DNA of 31,794 nt from JBCBKU01 sp038521345 (GCA_038521345.1 JBCBKU010000028.1:1-31794); one strand, 5' to 3'. Positions 7,563 to 15,453 are shown, numbered from the stretch's first letter. The notes: generated by a model not told the origin, from the letters alone. A program made the numbers and translations.

Positions 7563-7946
7563 TCACTCCATGCGCCACAGGATGGGGGCGTGGCGCATCT
7601 GCAGGCTTTCAGGATCGAAAGCGTCGAAGAACGCCGCGAATTCCGGCCGGCCCATGGCCTCAGCCTCGGCAGCTTTGGCCGCACGCAGCGAGGTCCATTC
7701 GATGATGTCCGTCCATGTGCCATCGGCGTCGCGGGTCAGGGCGCGGCGTGTCACCGCCCCGGTTTCGCGGAGGAAAGCCTCCGTCGCACGCGCGGCATCG
7801 AGATACGTGCCCGTATCGACCCCGTCCCTGAGGCGGAAGGTCACGATTTCCATCACCGGTTGGTCTGCGGGTCCAGCGCCCGAGGCGGAAAGTTCGGCGG
7901 GGGCGAGAAGGATCGCGACGGCGGCGAGGGCGGTTAGAGGGTTCAT
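7563..7946 (-). CDS. Exported small protein, possible dimeric alpha-beta barrel fold
   Basis: A 127-residue protein. Residues 1-23 look like a signal peptide (MNPLTALAAVAILLAPAELS, then ASG). The mature part (MEIVTFRLRDGVDTGTYLDA, later FLRETGAVTRR, DIIEWTSLRAAKAAEAEA, FAAFFDAFDPES) resembles ferredoxin-like dimeric alpha-beta barrel proteins of the antibiotic-biosynthesis-monooxygenase/NIPSNAP kind. No catalytic residues can be assigned. GGAG lies six bases before the ATG at 7946. It is the first gene of a two-gene unit with the YafY regulator, separated by one base. The pairing suggests that the regulator controls this gene, which is inference. Confidence 0.7.
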   Translation of the reverse strand: MNPLTALAAVAILLAPAELSASGAGPADQPVMEIVTFRLRDGVDTGTYLDAARATEAFLRETGAVTRRALTRDADGTWTDIIEWTSLRAAKAAEAEAMGRPEFAAFFDAFDPESLQMRHAPILWRME

Positions 7947-7988
7947 GGCAAACTCCGATTCGATTTCTGCCCTTGGTCTCGCACAGGC

Positions 7989-8012
7989 CAACTGACATAA
8001 ACCTGTCAGTTG
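7989..8012. promoter_or_regulatory. Perfect inverted repeat, probable operator of the YafY pair
   Basis: CAACTGACA (7989-7997) and TGTCAGTTG (8004-8012) form a perfect 9-bp inverted repeat with a 6-nt spacer. It lies 43 bp upstream of the first gene of the secreted-protein/YafY unit, a typical place for an autoregulatory site. It could also affect divergent tatA, but that start is 146 bp away. Confidence 0.6.
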
Positions 8013-8120
8013 ATTGCGTCTAGACCTCGCTCTTCCGATGTCCAAGAGGATGCGGCGCGCCTTTCGCCGGATTTGCCTTTCGGCTCGCGCGCACGCCCCT
8101 TAGGAAAGCGTGACGCAATC

Positions 8121-8136
8121 GGGCGGCAGTCCGCCC
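8121..8136 (+). promoter_or_regulatory. Leader hairpin before tatA
   Basis: GGGCGG and CCGCCC form a 6-bp stem with a CAGT loop in the tatA leader. It ends about ten bases before the ribosome site GGAG (near 8146) and leaves that site free. Effect unknown. Confidence 0.3.
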
Positions 8137-8157
8137 TGACGCTATGGAGACCTGAAC

Positions 8158-8406
8158 ATGCTCAATAATATCGGCCTTCCCGGCCTTCTTCTGATCGCGG
8201 TCGTGGTGCTGGTCCTGTTTGGCCGCGGCAAGATCTCGTCCCTGATGGGCGAAGTCGGTAAGGGGATCACCGCGTTCAAGAAGGGCGTGGACGACGGCAA
8301 GAAAGAAATCGAAGACGGGCAGGCCGCCGCTGCACGCGATGTGACGCCGGAAGATGGCTCGGCCGAAACAGTAACGCCGCCTGCCGACGACAAGGACAAG
8401 GCCTGA
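8158..8406 (+). CDS. tatA: Sec-independent translocase subunit TatA
   Basis: An 82-residue protein with the TatA plan: one N-terminal membrane helix (about 5-20), the Phe-Gly hinge at 21-22 (LFGRGK), an amphipathic helix (SSLMGEVGKGITAFKKGVDD) and an acidic, disordered tail. TatA oligomers form the translocation pathway for folded twin-arginine substrates in the inner membrane. GGAG lies eight bases before the ATG. It is the first gene of tatABC, with 35 bp to tatB. Confidence 0.95.
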   Translation: MLNNIGLPGLLLIAVVVLVLFGRGKISSLMGEVGKGITAFKKGVDDGKKEIEDGQAAAARDVTPEDGSAETVTPPADDKDKA

Positions 8407-8441
8407 CGCGCCGCTGCGCCGTACCACGGTAAGGAACGCCA

Positions 8442-8966
8442 ATGGGCTGGACCGAGATTCTTGTCATCGCAATCGTCGCGCTGGTCGTCGTAGGCCCGAC
8501 CGACTTTCCCAAGATGTACCACGCATTCGGAAAGTTCACTGCCCGGGCACGGCAGATGGCGCGCGAGTTCTCGCGAGCCATGGACGATGCCGCCCGTGAA
8601 AGCGGTGTGGGAGATGCCGCCAAGGGGTTCAAGGACATGGCCTCGGCCAGGAACCTCGGGCTCGACTCCGTGAAAAAGGCCGCCTCGGGCCTCGCCGGGC
8701 TCGATGATGATCCGGCCGACGCACAGGCAAAGCGCGACCAGATGGTGAAAGACGCCAATTCGCGCGCCGCGGCCGGAGAGTCGTCCTATAAGCCCGCCGA
8801 AGACGAGCCGACGCCCGACATTCCTTTCGAGGGCGGAACCGAGACGACGGCTGATGCCGAAGCCAAGACGCCGACGGACGGCCCGACGCCAGCCGATCAG
8901 GTTCGCAAGATGGCGGCAAAGGCAGAGAAGACGGCCCGCAAGCGCGTGGCGAAAAAGGGACCCTGA
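8442..8966 (+). CDS. tatB: Sec-independent translocase subunit TatB
   Basis: A 174-residue protein with an N-terminal membrane helix (about 4-18) ending in VVVGPTDFPKM. This matches the VGPxxLP hinge of TatB, and the long amphipathic helix that follows (MYHAFGKFTARARQMAREFS) suits TatB better than TatA. The charged, low-complexity tail is normal for alphaproteobacterial TatB. It forms the substrate receptor with TatC. AAGGA precedes the ATG and only five bases separate it from tatC. Confidence 0.93.
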   Translation: MGWTEILVIAIVALVVVGPTDFPKMYHAFGKFTARARQMAREFSRAMDDAARESGVGDAAKGFKDMASARNLGLDSVKKAASGLAGLDDDPADAQAKRDQMVKDANSRAAAGESSYKPAEDEPTPDIPFEGGTETTADAEAKTPTDGPTPADQVRKMAAKAEKTARKRVAKKGP

Positions 8967-8971
8967 GGCCT

Positions 8972-9862
8972 GTGGCAGACACCGACGAAATCGAGGACAG
9001 CTCGGCGCCGCTGATCGAGCATCTGGCAGAGCTCCGGACGCGACTGATCCATTCGGTCGTCGCGTTTCTGATCGGCATGGTCCTTTGTTTTGCCGTCGCG
9101 ACCCCGATTTTCAACTTTCTGACGGCGCCTCTGTGCGGCGAGTTGGCCGAGCTTGGTCAGGATTGCGACCTGATCTTTATCTCGCCGCAAGAGGGTTTCT
9201 TCGTCGCCATCAAGGTCTCGCTACTTGGCGGCCTGTTCCTTGCCTTCCCCTACATCGCCTACCAGATGTGGCGCTTCGTGGCGCCCGGGCTCTACAAGTC
9301 CGAGAAGGGCGCTTTCCTGCCTTTCCTGATCGCGTCCCCGTTCATGTTCGTCGCCGGAGCGGCCTTTGCCTTTTACGTCGTCACGCCTTTGGCGTACGAC
9401 TTCTTCCTCGGCTTCCAGCAATTCGGGGAAGCGGGCGAAGCGGTCCCGACCGAGAACCCGCAGAATCAGCCCGGACTTTCGGTCGTCTTCCAGGGTTCGG
9501 CGCAGGCCTACCTGAACCTGACGATGAAGTTCATCATCGCATTTGGCCTTTGCTTTCAGCTGCCTGTCCTCCTGACACTGATGGGCAAGGCCGGCCTCGT
9601 GACATCCCGAGGATTGGGCGAGGTTCGCAAATACGCGGTGGTGGGTATTCTCGTTCTCGCCGCACTGGTGACCCCGCCAGACGTGATCACGCAGGTCATC
9701 CTCTTCGTTGTCGTCTACGGGCTTTACGAAGTGTCGATCCAACTCGTCGCGCGCGTCGAGAGGAAGCGCACGGAAGAGTTGCGCCGGGAAGGCGTTCTTG
9801 ACGAGGACGAAGAACTCTACGACGACGCGGACGAGGAAGCTGCGGACGGGTCTGCGAAGTGA
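8972..9862 (+). CDS. tatC: Sec-independent translocase subunit TatC
   Basis: A 296-residue polytopic membrane protein with about six hydrophobic segments. The N-terminal motif HLAELRTRLI (17-26) and first-periplasmic/second-helix motif YQMWRFVAPGLYKSEK (97-112) are diagnostic of TatC, which recognises the twin-arginine signal. The start is GTG at 8972, five bases after tatB. The C-terminal ~35 residues are a charged cytoplasmic tail rich in Glu and Asp. Its stop overlaps the start of the DUF815-type ATPase gene. Confidence 0.95.
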   Translation: MADTDEIEDSSAPLIEHLAELRTRLIHSVVAFLIGMVLCFAVATPIFNFLTAPLCGELAELGQDCDLIFISPQEGFFVAIKVSLLGGLFLAFPYIAYQMWRFVAPGLYKSEKGAFLPFLIASPFMFVAGAAFAFYVVTPLAYDFFLGFQQFGEAGEAVPTENPQNQPGLSVVFQGSAQAYLNLTMKFIIAFGLCFQLPVLLTLMGKAGLVTSRGLGEVRKYAVVGILVLAALVTPPDVITQVILFVVVYGLYEVSIQLVARVERKRTEELRREGVLDEDEELYDDADEEAADGSAK

Positions 9863-10872
9863 TCGAAGTCGTGGATCAGGTAAGTCGCAGCTTTGCGCGC
9901 GAACTGCTCGAGGATCTGAAGGCGGGTCGTCTTGATGAACTCCGGGAGGCGCTGCGGGCCATTCCGGGGGTATCCGACGAGCAAGCGGCGTGGCTGGAGA
10001 ATTCGATCCGGACCGTGCTGGAGGAAAGTTCGGTCCACGATCCGATGGCACGGATCGCCGCGGCATTGGAGCGCATCGCGCCCGCACCGGCACCGGCGCC
10101 CAATTTCGGCGAGGCTGCCGCCTTTGTCTGGCATGTGGATCCTGACCGGATCGAACCGGTTTCGGATGTGAACCGTGTCGATCTTGGGCTCTTGCACGGG
10201 ATCGACAGGGCGCGCGACACGCTAATGGCCAATACGCGGCAGTTCGCTTCGGGGCTTCCCGCCAACAACGCCCTTCTCTGGGGCGCGCGGGGCATGGGCA
10301 AGTCTTCCCTTGTGAAAGCCGTGCACGCGGCGGTGGCAAGCGACGCACCCGCGTTGAAGCTTGTCGAGATCCAGCGCGAGGACCTGCCGTCCATCGGCCG
10401 CCTTCTCGGGCATCTGCGGACGTCAGACGGACGGTTCATTCTCTACTGCGATGATCTGTCGTTTTCCCATGACGACGCGCATTACAAGTCGCTGAAGGCG
10501 GTGCTCGATGGTGGGATCGAGGGGCGTCCCGACAACGTGATCTTCTATGCCACCTCCAACCGACGGCACCTGATGCCTCGGGACATGATCGAGAATGAAC
10601 GCTCATCGGCCATCAGCCCGTCCGAGGCGGTGGAAGAAAAGGTGTCACTTTCCGACCGGTTTGGTCTCTGGCTCGGGTTTCATCCGTGCTCGCAGGACGA
10701 ATATCTTGCAATGGTGGCGGGGTATTGTGCGGCCCATGGCGTGGACGTGGATCCCGACGTGATGCGCGCTGAAGCGATCGAGTGGCAGGCCACGCGCGGC
10801 GCCCGGTCGGGCCGGGTTGCGTGGCAGTTCTTTATCGATCTTGCCGGCCGGCGCGGTGTGTCCCTGTCCTAG
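9859..10872 (+). CDS. DUF815-type P-loop ATPase downstream of tatC
   Basis: A 337-residue AAA-like ATPase. Walker A is GARGMGKSS (142-150), Walker B is FILYCDDL (193-200) and a sensor-1-like Asn lies in YATSNRRHL (Asn234). The first ~90 residues are helical with a Pro-Ala linker near 75-82 and probably mediate interactions. There is no signal peptide or membrane helix. The GTG start overlaps the tatC TGA by four bases (GTGA), so translation is probably coupled to tatC. The family is widespread but its biochemical job is not established to my knowledge. Linkage to tatABC hints at membrane or export-related work, which is inference. Confidence 0.85.
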   Translation: MIEVVDQVSRSFARELLEDLKAGRLDELREALRAIPGVSDEQAAWLENSIRTVLEESSVHDPMARIAAALERIAPAPAPAPNFGEAAAFVWHVDPDRIEPVSDVNRVDLGLLHGIDRARDTLMANTRQFASGLPANNALLWGARGMGKSSLVKAVHAAVASDAPALKLVEIQREDLPSIGRLLGHLRTSDGRFILYCDDLSFSHDDAHYKSLKAVLDGGIEGRPDNVIFYATSNRRHLMPRDMIENERSSAISPSEAVEEKVSLSDRFGLWLGFHPCSQDEYLAMVAGYCAAHGVDVDPDVMRAEAIEWQATRGARSGRVAWQFFIDLAGRRGVSLS

Positions 10873-10876
10873 GACG

Positions 10877-10888
10877 CGCGCCGGCGCG
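10877..10888. terminator. Palindrome between convergent genes
   Basis: CGCGCCGGCGCG is a perfect 12-bp palindrome in the 21-bp gap between the ends of the ATPase gene and the convergent nlpD-like gene. It may act as a short bidirectional terminator; no T-run is present. Confidence 0.3.
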
Positions 10889-10893
10889 GGACA

Positions 10894-12072
10894 TCAGTTC
10901 AGATAGGGCATCGGGTCGACGCTTTCGAACCCGTCGCGCACTTCGAAATGCACAAAGCTTGGTGACCCGTTGCGGACCGCGGCGATGGGCTGACCGCGTG
11001 TGACCGCGTCCCCTTTTTCGACGGTGACGGCATCGACACCGGCGTAGACGGTCAGAAGATTGTCTTCGTGGCGCAGCACGACGATCGGGACCTGATCAGT
11101 GTCCCGGGTGATTGCGGCCACCGTTCCAGCATCCGCGGCCACGACCGGCGTGCCTTCGGGAGCGCCGATTCCGATCCCGTCATTCGTCCCCTTGTCGAAC
11201 GGGCGAATGATGGATCCGTTCACCGGCAAAAGCAGCTGGGCGGTATCGGAGGCTGCCGTGCGATCGTCGGCCAAAGGCGCCGCGGTGACCGGTTCGGGCG
11301 TTGGCCGGGATTCGGGCGCCGTTGCAACGGGCAGGGGCTGGGACGCCGAAGGCGGTTCCGGGGTGGCAGAACCGGTGCCGGGGGCCGTCGTCGGGGCCAC
11401 GGGTGGAAGCGGAGCGGCGGCCACTGCGGGTTCGATGACCACCGGAATAAGTAGGTACTGGCCCTCGCGGACATCAAGGTTCGCTCCAAGTCCGTTCCAT
11501 TCGGCCAGCGCCGTGACCGAGACGTTGTAGAGCCGCGCAATGGTGAAGGCGGTTTCGCCCCGTACCACCCTGTGCCGGACAGGTTCGACGCCGACCTGCG
11601 CGCCGGGCGGCAGCGCGGGCTCGGTCTCACCCGCCCGGTCAATTGCCGCGCCGGCAAGCGCCGCCACATCCACTTCACCCGCTGGCAGGATCGGACCGGT
11701 TCCGATAGCGCCGGTCGCCGGTGATGGCTCCGGCACCCGTGCGGGAAGCGCGATCACCTCTCCGTCACGCAACGGGGCGTCGGGCGGTAGGCCGTTGAAG
11801 GAAGCGAGGTTGATCCCGTCAAGGCCCAGCCGGTCGGCCACGTCGCCCACTGTTTCGCCCCGCTGGGCCACGACCACTTGGTAATTCGGGTACGAGATAA
11901 CGCCCCGGTCGTCCGGCCGGGGTCGGTCGGCAGTGGCCGTCAGCGCGGCCTCGGACGTGTCCAACCCATCCCCAAGATTGCGGAAGTCGAAGTCAAATTC
12001 GCCGCAAGCCGCCAGCCCGACGCACAAGAGAAGGGCCGCGCCGGGCCGCAGGAAGGGGGAAAGATGTCCCAT
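10894..12072 (-). CDS. nlpD: NlpD-like lipoprotein, LysM x2 plus degenerate LytM/M23 domain
   Basis: A 392-residue lipoprotein with a type II signal and lipobox LAAC (Cys23). Two LysM peptidoglycan-binding repeats follow (YQVVVAQRGETVGDVADRLG near 60-105; HRVVRGETAFTIARLYNVSV near 165-210), then a Pro/Ala-rich linker and a C-terminal LytM domain. The zinc ligands are lost: the first motif reads GTNDGIGIGAPEGTPV without His or Asp, and the last reads SFVHFEVR with Phe where the first His of HxH should be. It therefore probably activates amidases, as E. coli NlpD and EnvC do, and does not itself cut murein. The ATG at 12072 has AGGA upstream; alternative starts at 12087 and 12090 lack one. It follows surE and pcm on the same strand. 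Confidence 0.85.
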   Translation of the reverse strand: MGHLSPFLRPGAALLLCVGLAACGEFDFDFRNLGDGLDTSEAALTATADRPRPDDRGVISYPNYQVVVAQRGETVGDVADRLGLDGINLASFNGLPPDAPLRDGEVIALPARVPEPSPATGAIGTGPILPAGEVDVAALAGAAIDRAGETEPALPPGAQVGVEPVRHRVVRGETAFTIARLYNVSVTALAEWNGLGANLDVREGQYLLIPVVIEPAVAAAPLPPVAPTTAPGTGSATPEPPSASQPLPVATAPESRPTPEPVTAAPLADDRTAASDTAQLLLPVNGSIIRPFDKGTNDGIGIGAPEGTPVVAADAGTVAAITRDTDQVPIVVLRHEDNLLTVYAGVDAVTVEKGDAVTRGQPIAAVRNGSPSFVHFEVRDGFESVDPMPYLN

Positions 12073-12126
12073 TGCTCTGGTCCTCATCACCGCCGCCCGT
12101 CTTTGCGGGCCTTATTGATCGTTCGT

Positions 12127-12771
12127 TCAGTCTCCGCCGAGCCCCTCGAGAAGGGGGACGAAACGCACCGGCCGAAGCTCGTCGTAGTCATAGCCTGTCT
12201 CGGTCCGGGTCACCTTTATCAGGTGTTGGACCGCATCGGACTGCCCGACCGGTAGAACCATGATACCGCCCTCGCGGAGTTGCGCCAAGAGCGGAGACGG
12301 CGGGTCCTCTGCGGCGGCGGTCACGAGGATGCGGTCGAACGGCGCCTGTTCCGGCAGACCGCGGGTGCCGTCGGCGTGCACGACAGTGATGTTGGTGAGA
12401 TTGAGATCCGACAGACGGTCGCGCGCAGCGAGCACCAGCCGACGGTGCCGCTCAAGCGTGTAGACGCGCCGCGCAAGCCCGGCCAGCACCGCGGCCTGAT
12501 ATCCGGATCCGGTCCCGATCTCGAGGACCTTGTCGCGCGCCTGAACGTCGAGCGCCTGTGTCATGAGGCCGACGACCGAAGGCTGGCTGATCGTCTGTCC
12601 GCATGAGATCGGCAGCGGCATGTCTTCATAGGCGCGTTCCGCGAACAGGCCCTGAATGAAGGCCCCACGGTCCACATGCTCCATCGCCTCGAGAACGCGG
12701 GCATCTGTTACGCCCTGGCTCCGAAGCGCAAAGAGGAACTGCATCTTGCGCTCGGCGTCTTCGGGGGTCAT
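12127..12771 (-). CDS. pcm: Protein-L-isoaspartate O-methyltransferase
   Basis: A 214-residue SAM methyltransferase that methylates isoaspartyl residues as the first step in repairing aged proteins. Typical motifs are present: ISCGQTISQPSVVGLMTQAL (56-75), SAM motif I VLEIGTGSGYQAAVL (82-96) and the C-terminal VRFVPLLEG. Length matches the family. Its ATG overlaps the surE stop by four bases. surE-pcm-nlpD is a classic stationary-phase survival cluster in proteobacteria. Confidence 0.95.
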   Translation of the reverse strand: MTPEDAERKMQFLFALRSQGVTDARVLEAMEHVDRGAFIQGLFAERAYEDMPLPISCGQTISQPSVVGLMTQALDVQARDKVLEIGTGSGYQAAVLAGLARRVYTLERHRRLVLAARDRLSDLNLTNITVVHADGTRGLPEQAPFDRILVTAAAEDPPSPLLAQLREGGIMVLPVGQSDAVQHLIKVTRTETGYDYDELRPVRFVPLLEGLGGD

Positions 12772-13553
12772 CCGAGCCGCGTCCTCAGCGGATCAAGAAG
12801 GTCGTGGGCCGTCAGGTCCGCGCGCAGGGGCGTGATCGAGACATAACCCTCGAGATTGGCAGCGGCATCGGTGCCTGGGGCGGTGGGGACGTGCTGAGCA
12901 CCCCCTTGGGCCCACATGAACATCCGTCCAGAGGGCGACCGGTGCGGTTGCACGGAAAACGCTGTGTCTTCGCGGAAGCCCTGGCTTGTCACGCGCATGC
13001 CTTTGACGGCGGCGGCGGGGACCGGCGGAAAGTTCACGTTGTAGAAGACCTGATAGCCCGAGGTTTCCCAGATGCCCTGATCGAGCAGCGCCCGAACGGT
13101 CGCTGCTCCGGAGCCCGATGCGGCTTCGAACGGATTGTCGAGATCCGCGTTCTCGGGTCCGAAGAACTGCGATAGGGCAATGGCAGGCACGCCTTGAAGT
13201 GCGGCTTCCATCGCGCCACCGATCGTCCCGGAATACAGAACGTTCTCAGCAGCGTTGTTGCCCCGGTTGACGCCGGAGAGAACAAGGTCCGGTCGTCCGT
13301 CCTTCAGGACCTCGTAAAGACCCGCCAGAACGCAATCGGCGGGGGATCCTTCGGCTGCGAACCGGCGAGGGCCGATTTCGGCAAGCATGGTCGGGTGAGT
13401 ATAGCTGATGCAATGGGCGACGCCTGACTGTTCAAAGGCGGGCGCTACGACCCAGACTTCGCCCGACGGGCCCGCAATTTCGGCCGCTACGGCCTCCAGA
13501 ACCGCAAGGCCAGGCGCGTTGATTCCGTCGTCGTTGGTAACAAGTATGCGCAT
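12768..13553 (-). CDS. surE: 5'/3'-nucleotidase SurE
   Basis: A 261-residue metal-dependent nucleotidase that hydrolyses nucleoside 5'- and 3'-monophosphates in the cytoplasm. The N-terminal metal site is ILVTNDDGINAPG (Asp8, Asp9). The second signature is LSGVNRGNNAAENVLYSGTI with conserved Ser and Asn. Length is normal. It opens the surE-pcm-nlpD unit; the 78-bp gap upstream shows no clear promoter. Confidence 0.95.
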   Translation of the reverse strand: MRILVTNDDGINAPGLAVLEAVAAEIAGPSGEVWVVAPAFEQSGVAHCISYTHPTMLAEIGPRRFAAEGSPADCVLAGLYEVLKDGRPDLVLSGVNRGNNAAENVLYSGTIGGAMEAALQGVPAIALSQFFGPENADLDNPFEAASGSGAATVRALLDQGIWETSGYQVFYNVNFPPVPAAAVKGMRVTSQGFREDTAFSVQPHRSPSGRMFMWAQGGAQHVPTAPGTDAAANLEGYVSITPLRADLTAHDLLDPLRTRLG

Positions 13554-13631
13554 TGGACCGTCCCCTAATGTGCCCCGTCTTATGCGAGCGACTAAGGGGC
13601 GGCAAGCGGCGGCGGGTCTCTTGTGGTGGGG

Positions 13632-14261
13632 TTAATGCGGCCGTCTTGCAGTATATCCGGCCGAAGTGCGCGCTGGAGGACCGGAAGGGAAGGGGACGTG
13701 GCAAATGCCGACAAAACCGGCCCGTTCAAGCAGTTCCTGAACGGTGTGAGGGCGATAGGCTTTGTGACCCCATTTCCACCGAAGAAGCGCCGTGCACCAA
13801 TGCGGGCGGCTGACAGCAAGGACAAGCCGCCCGCCCGGGGCCAGGTGCTGATGCAGCCATGCGAGGGCAGTACCGGCATCATCGAGGTGCTCGATGACAT
13901 GAGCCGCGAGAATCATGTCGAAGGCGCCACGGTCAAGCACGTCTGTGCCGATGCCGGCATGGACTGTGCGGATACCTGCGGCGCGGTGCGCAAGGCGGGA
14001 TTCGGCCTCGGTCAACATGGCGGCGGAAGTATCGAGCAAGGTTAGACTTTTGGGAGCCGGGTGCGCATCAAGGTAGGCGGCGGCGAAGGCACCGGAGCCG
14101 GTCCCGGCATCGAGTACCGTTTCGGCCGCATCGCCATCCAGTGTCGCAAAAAGCGCTTTGTAGGCTGCCGGGTAGCCCAACCGGTCCACGCCCGCCTGCC
14201 ACGTGGCCGCTGCGGCGTCATACAAGCCGGTCAAGGGGCGATGTCGGGTCAGCGTCGTCAT
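13632..14261 (-). CDS. Class I SAM-dependent methyltransferase
   Basis: A 209-residue small-molecule-type methyltransferase. Motif I is VLDAGTGSGAFAAAYL, the acidic post-motif residue is in TLLDTSAAM, and DMILAAHVIEHLDD matches the motif after it. The hydrophobic segment LAPGGRLVLAVSRP is the usual late strand. The C-terminal region (HKAYRPHTVQELLERAGF) also suits the family. Substrate unknown. The ATG at 14261 is preferred over an upstream TTG that lies inside a palindrome. The gene follows marR; two matching palindromes cover its promoter region, so it is the best candidate target of that MarR protein. Confidence 0.82.
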   Translation of the reverse strand: MTTLTRHRPLTGLYDAAAATWQAGVDRLGYPAAYKALFATLDGDAAETVLDAGTGSGAFAAAYLDAHPAPKSLTLLDTSAAMLTEAESRLAHRAAGIRTVHAGIGTDVLDRGAFDMILAAHVIEHLDDAGTALAWLHQHLAPGGRLVLAVSRPHWCTALLRWKWGHKAYRPHTVQELLERAGFVGICHVPFPSGPPARTSAGYTARRPH

Positions 14262-14269
14262 GGGAAAAT

Positions 14270-14288
14270 CCGTCAAGGTTCTTGACGG
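14270..14288. promoter_or_regulatory. Palindrome 1, probable MarR operator
   Basis: CCGTCAAG-GTT-CTTGACGG is a perfect 8-bp inverted repeat around 3 nt. It ends nine bases before the methyltransferase ATG and lies next to the proposed -10. It shares TCAAG-N3-CTTGA with palindrome 2, 40 bp away centre to centre. Confidence 0.65.
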
Positions 14289-14316
14289 TATGGCGCGACC
14301 TGGTTGGATTCGTCAA
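14287..14316 (-). promoter_or_regulatory. Candidate promoter of the methyltransferase gene
   Basis: TTGACG (14311-14316) is a good -35; CATACC (14287-14292) 18 bp downstream is a weak -10. The -35 lies within palindrome 2 and the -10 borders palindrome 1, the layout expected for repression. Confidence 0.35.
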
Positions 14317-14328
14317 GAAGCTTGACGA
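14310..14328. promoter_or_regulatory. Palindrome 2, probable MarR operator
   Basis: TCGTCAAG-AAG-CTTGACGA is a perfect 8-bp inverted repeat around 3 nt that includes the marR stop codon region. Its 7-bp core arms are identical to those of palindrome 1. Confidence 0.65.
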
Positions 14329-14750
14329 GATTCCGCGTCGATCAGCGTTTTCAGGCCGAGGCGAAGCACGGATAGGCTTTCCGGACCCATCGACCGGGCA
14401 AAGGCACGCTCAATCTCGCCCTTGATGCGATCGGCGTCGCGCAGAGCTGCACGACCCTTTTGGGTAAAGACCAGCCGCCGCCGCCGGTGATCCTCGGGAT
14501 CCGGCAACCGGGCAATCACCCCGTCGGAGACAAGGCGATCCACATGCTGCGCGACGGCCTGTTTCGTGGCGCCGGCGCGTTTGTGCAACTCGTTCTGTGC
14601 AATCCCGTCGCGGCCGATGAATTCGATCAGGCGCCCGCGTGCTTCCGCAAACCACGGATGTCCTGCCGCGACCATTTCGGTTGCAAAACGATGCTCCCAA
14701 AGGCGGGCGGCCCGGACCAGATCCCAGCCGATGTGGTCCGGCAGGCTCAC
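14313..14750 (-). CDS. MarR-family transcriptional regulator
   Basis: A 145-residue winged-helix regulator. The DNA-binding core is IAQNELHKRAGATKQAVAQH, then VDRLVSDGVIARLPDPEDHR and the wing RRRLVFTQKGRAALRDAD, typical of MarR. MarR proteins act as dimers on short palindromes and usually respond to small phenolic or reactive molecules. No cysteine is present, so thiol-based oxidation sensing is unlikely. Its ATG overlaps the SDR stop by four bases (ATGA). Two palindromes just downstream suggest that it represses the following methyltransferase gene. Confidence 0.88.
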   Translation of the reverse strand: MSLPDHIGWDLVRAARLWEHRFATEMVAAGHPWFAEARGRLIEFIGRDGIAQNELHKRAGATKQAVAQHVDRLVSDGVIARLPDPEDHRRRRLVFTQKGRAALRDADRIKGEIERAFARSMGPESLSVLRLGLKTLIDAESRQAS

Positions 14751-15397
14751 GCGCCGGTAATCTCGGGTAAGAGGCGTGCAGCCTCATCCCCCGCGGGGGT
14801 CAAGGCATCACGGTCTTCTCCGGGAAAGAACCGGGCCCGCGTGGCTGTTGGCATCGGGTGCGGGTTCAGGATCACAACCGTCGGTCCGGTTCGGATCGTT
14901 TCCGCCTGCCACGACCGGGCCAGGGAGATCTGCAGCGCTTTCGTCGCCCCGTAGGCACCGAAGAACTTCTCGCCACCGCGTGGATCGTCGAAGAAGACGG
15001 CGCGCCCGGACTCGGCAACGCGCAAGAGCGGTTCGACAAACCGGATCAGCGTGGCGGTCGCCGTCGCGTTCACGGAAACGGATGTCGCCCAATCCCGGTC
15101 TGCGATCGAGGATGCAGGAGCGAGAGGCGCGGCATGGATGGCCGCGTGGACCCAAAGATCCACCTTTCCCCAGCGGTCGAAAATGGATCGACAGAGATGC
15201 GCCATGGCTGCCGGGTCGGAAACGTCCATCGGAGCAAGCGTGGCTTCGCCGCCGCGGGCCTTGATCCGGTCGTCCAGTTCTTCAAGCGCGCCCGTTGTCC
15301 GCGCGACGGCCATGATGTGGTGGTCCGGCGCCAAGGCTTCGGCAACGGCCGCGCCAAGGCCGCGCGAGGCGCCGGTGATAAGGGCAAGTCTTGTCAT
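14747..15397 (-). CDS. Short SDR-family oxidoreductase
   Basis: A 216-residue short-chain dehydrogenase. The cofactor loop TGASRGLG (8-15) and active-site Y149-GAT-K153 are intact. The catalytic Ser position (RAVFFDDPRGG) carries Phe or Asp, and the usual NNAG is replaced by HAAI near 84-87. It is a little shorter than most SDRs. It lies 56 bp after purF on the same strand and overlaps marR by four bases, so it is probably transcribed from the purF side. Substrate unknown. Confidence 0.82.
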   Translation of the reverse strand: MTRLALITGASRGLGAAVAEALAPDHHIMAVARTTGALEELDDRIKARGGEATLAPMDVSDPAAMAHLCRSIFDRWGKVDLWVHAAIHAAPLAPASSIADRDWATSVSVNATATATLIRFVEPLLRVAESGRAVFFDDPRGGEKFFGAYGATKALQISLARSWQAETIRTGPTVVILNPHPMPTATRARFFPGEDRDALTPAGDEAARLLPEITGA

Positions 15398-15453
15398 AGG
15401 CCGGAGGGGTGCGGGTTCGAAGCGCGCTTGTCAATCCGAGGCTATGGCGCGGG

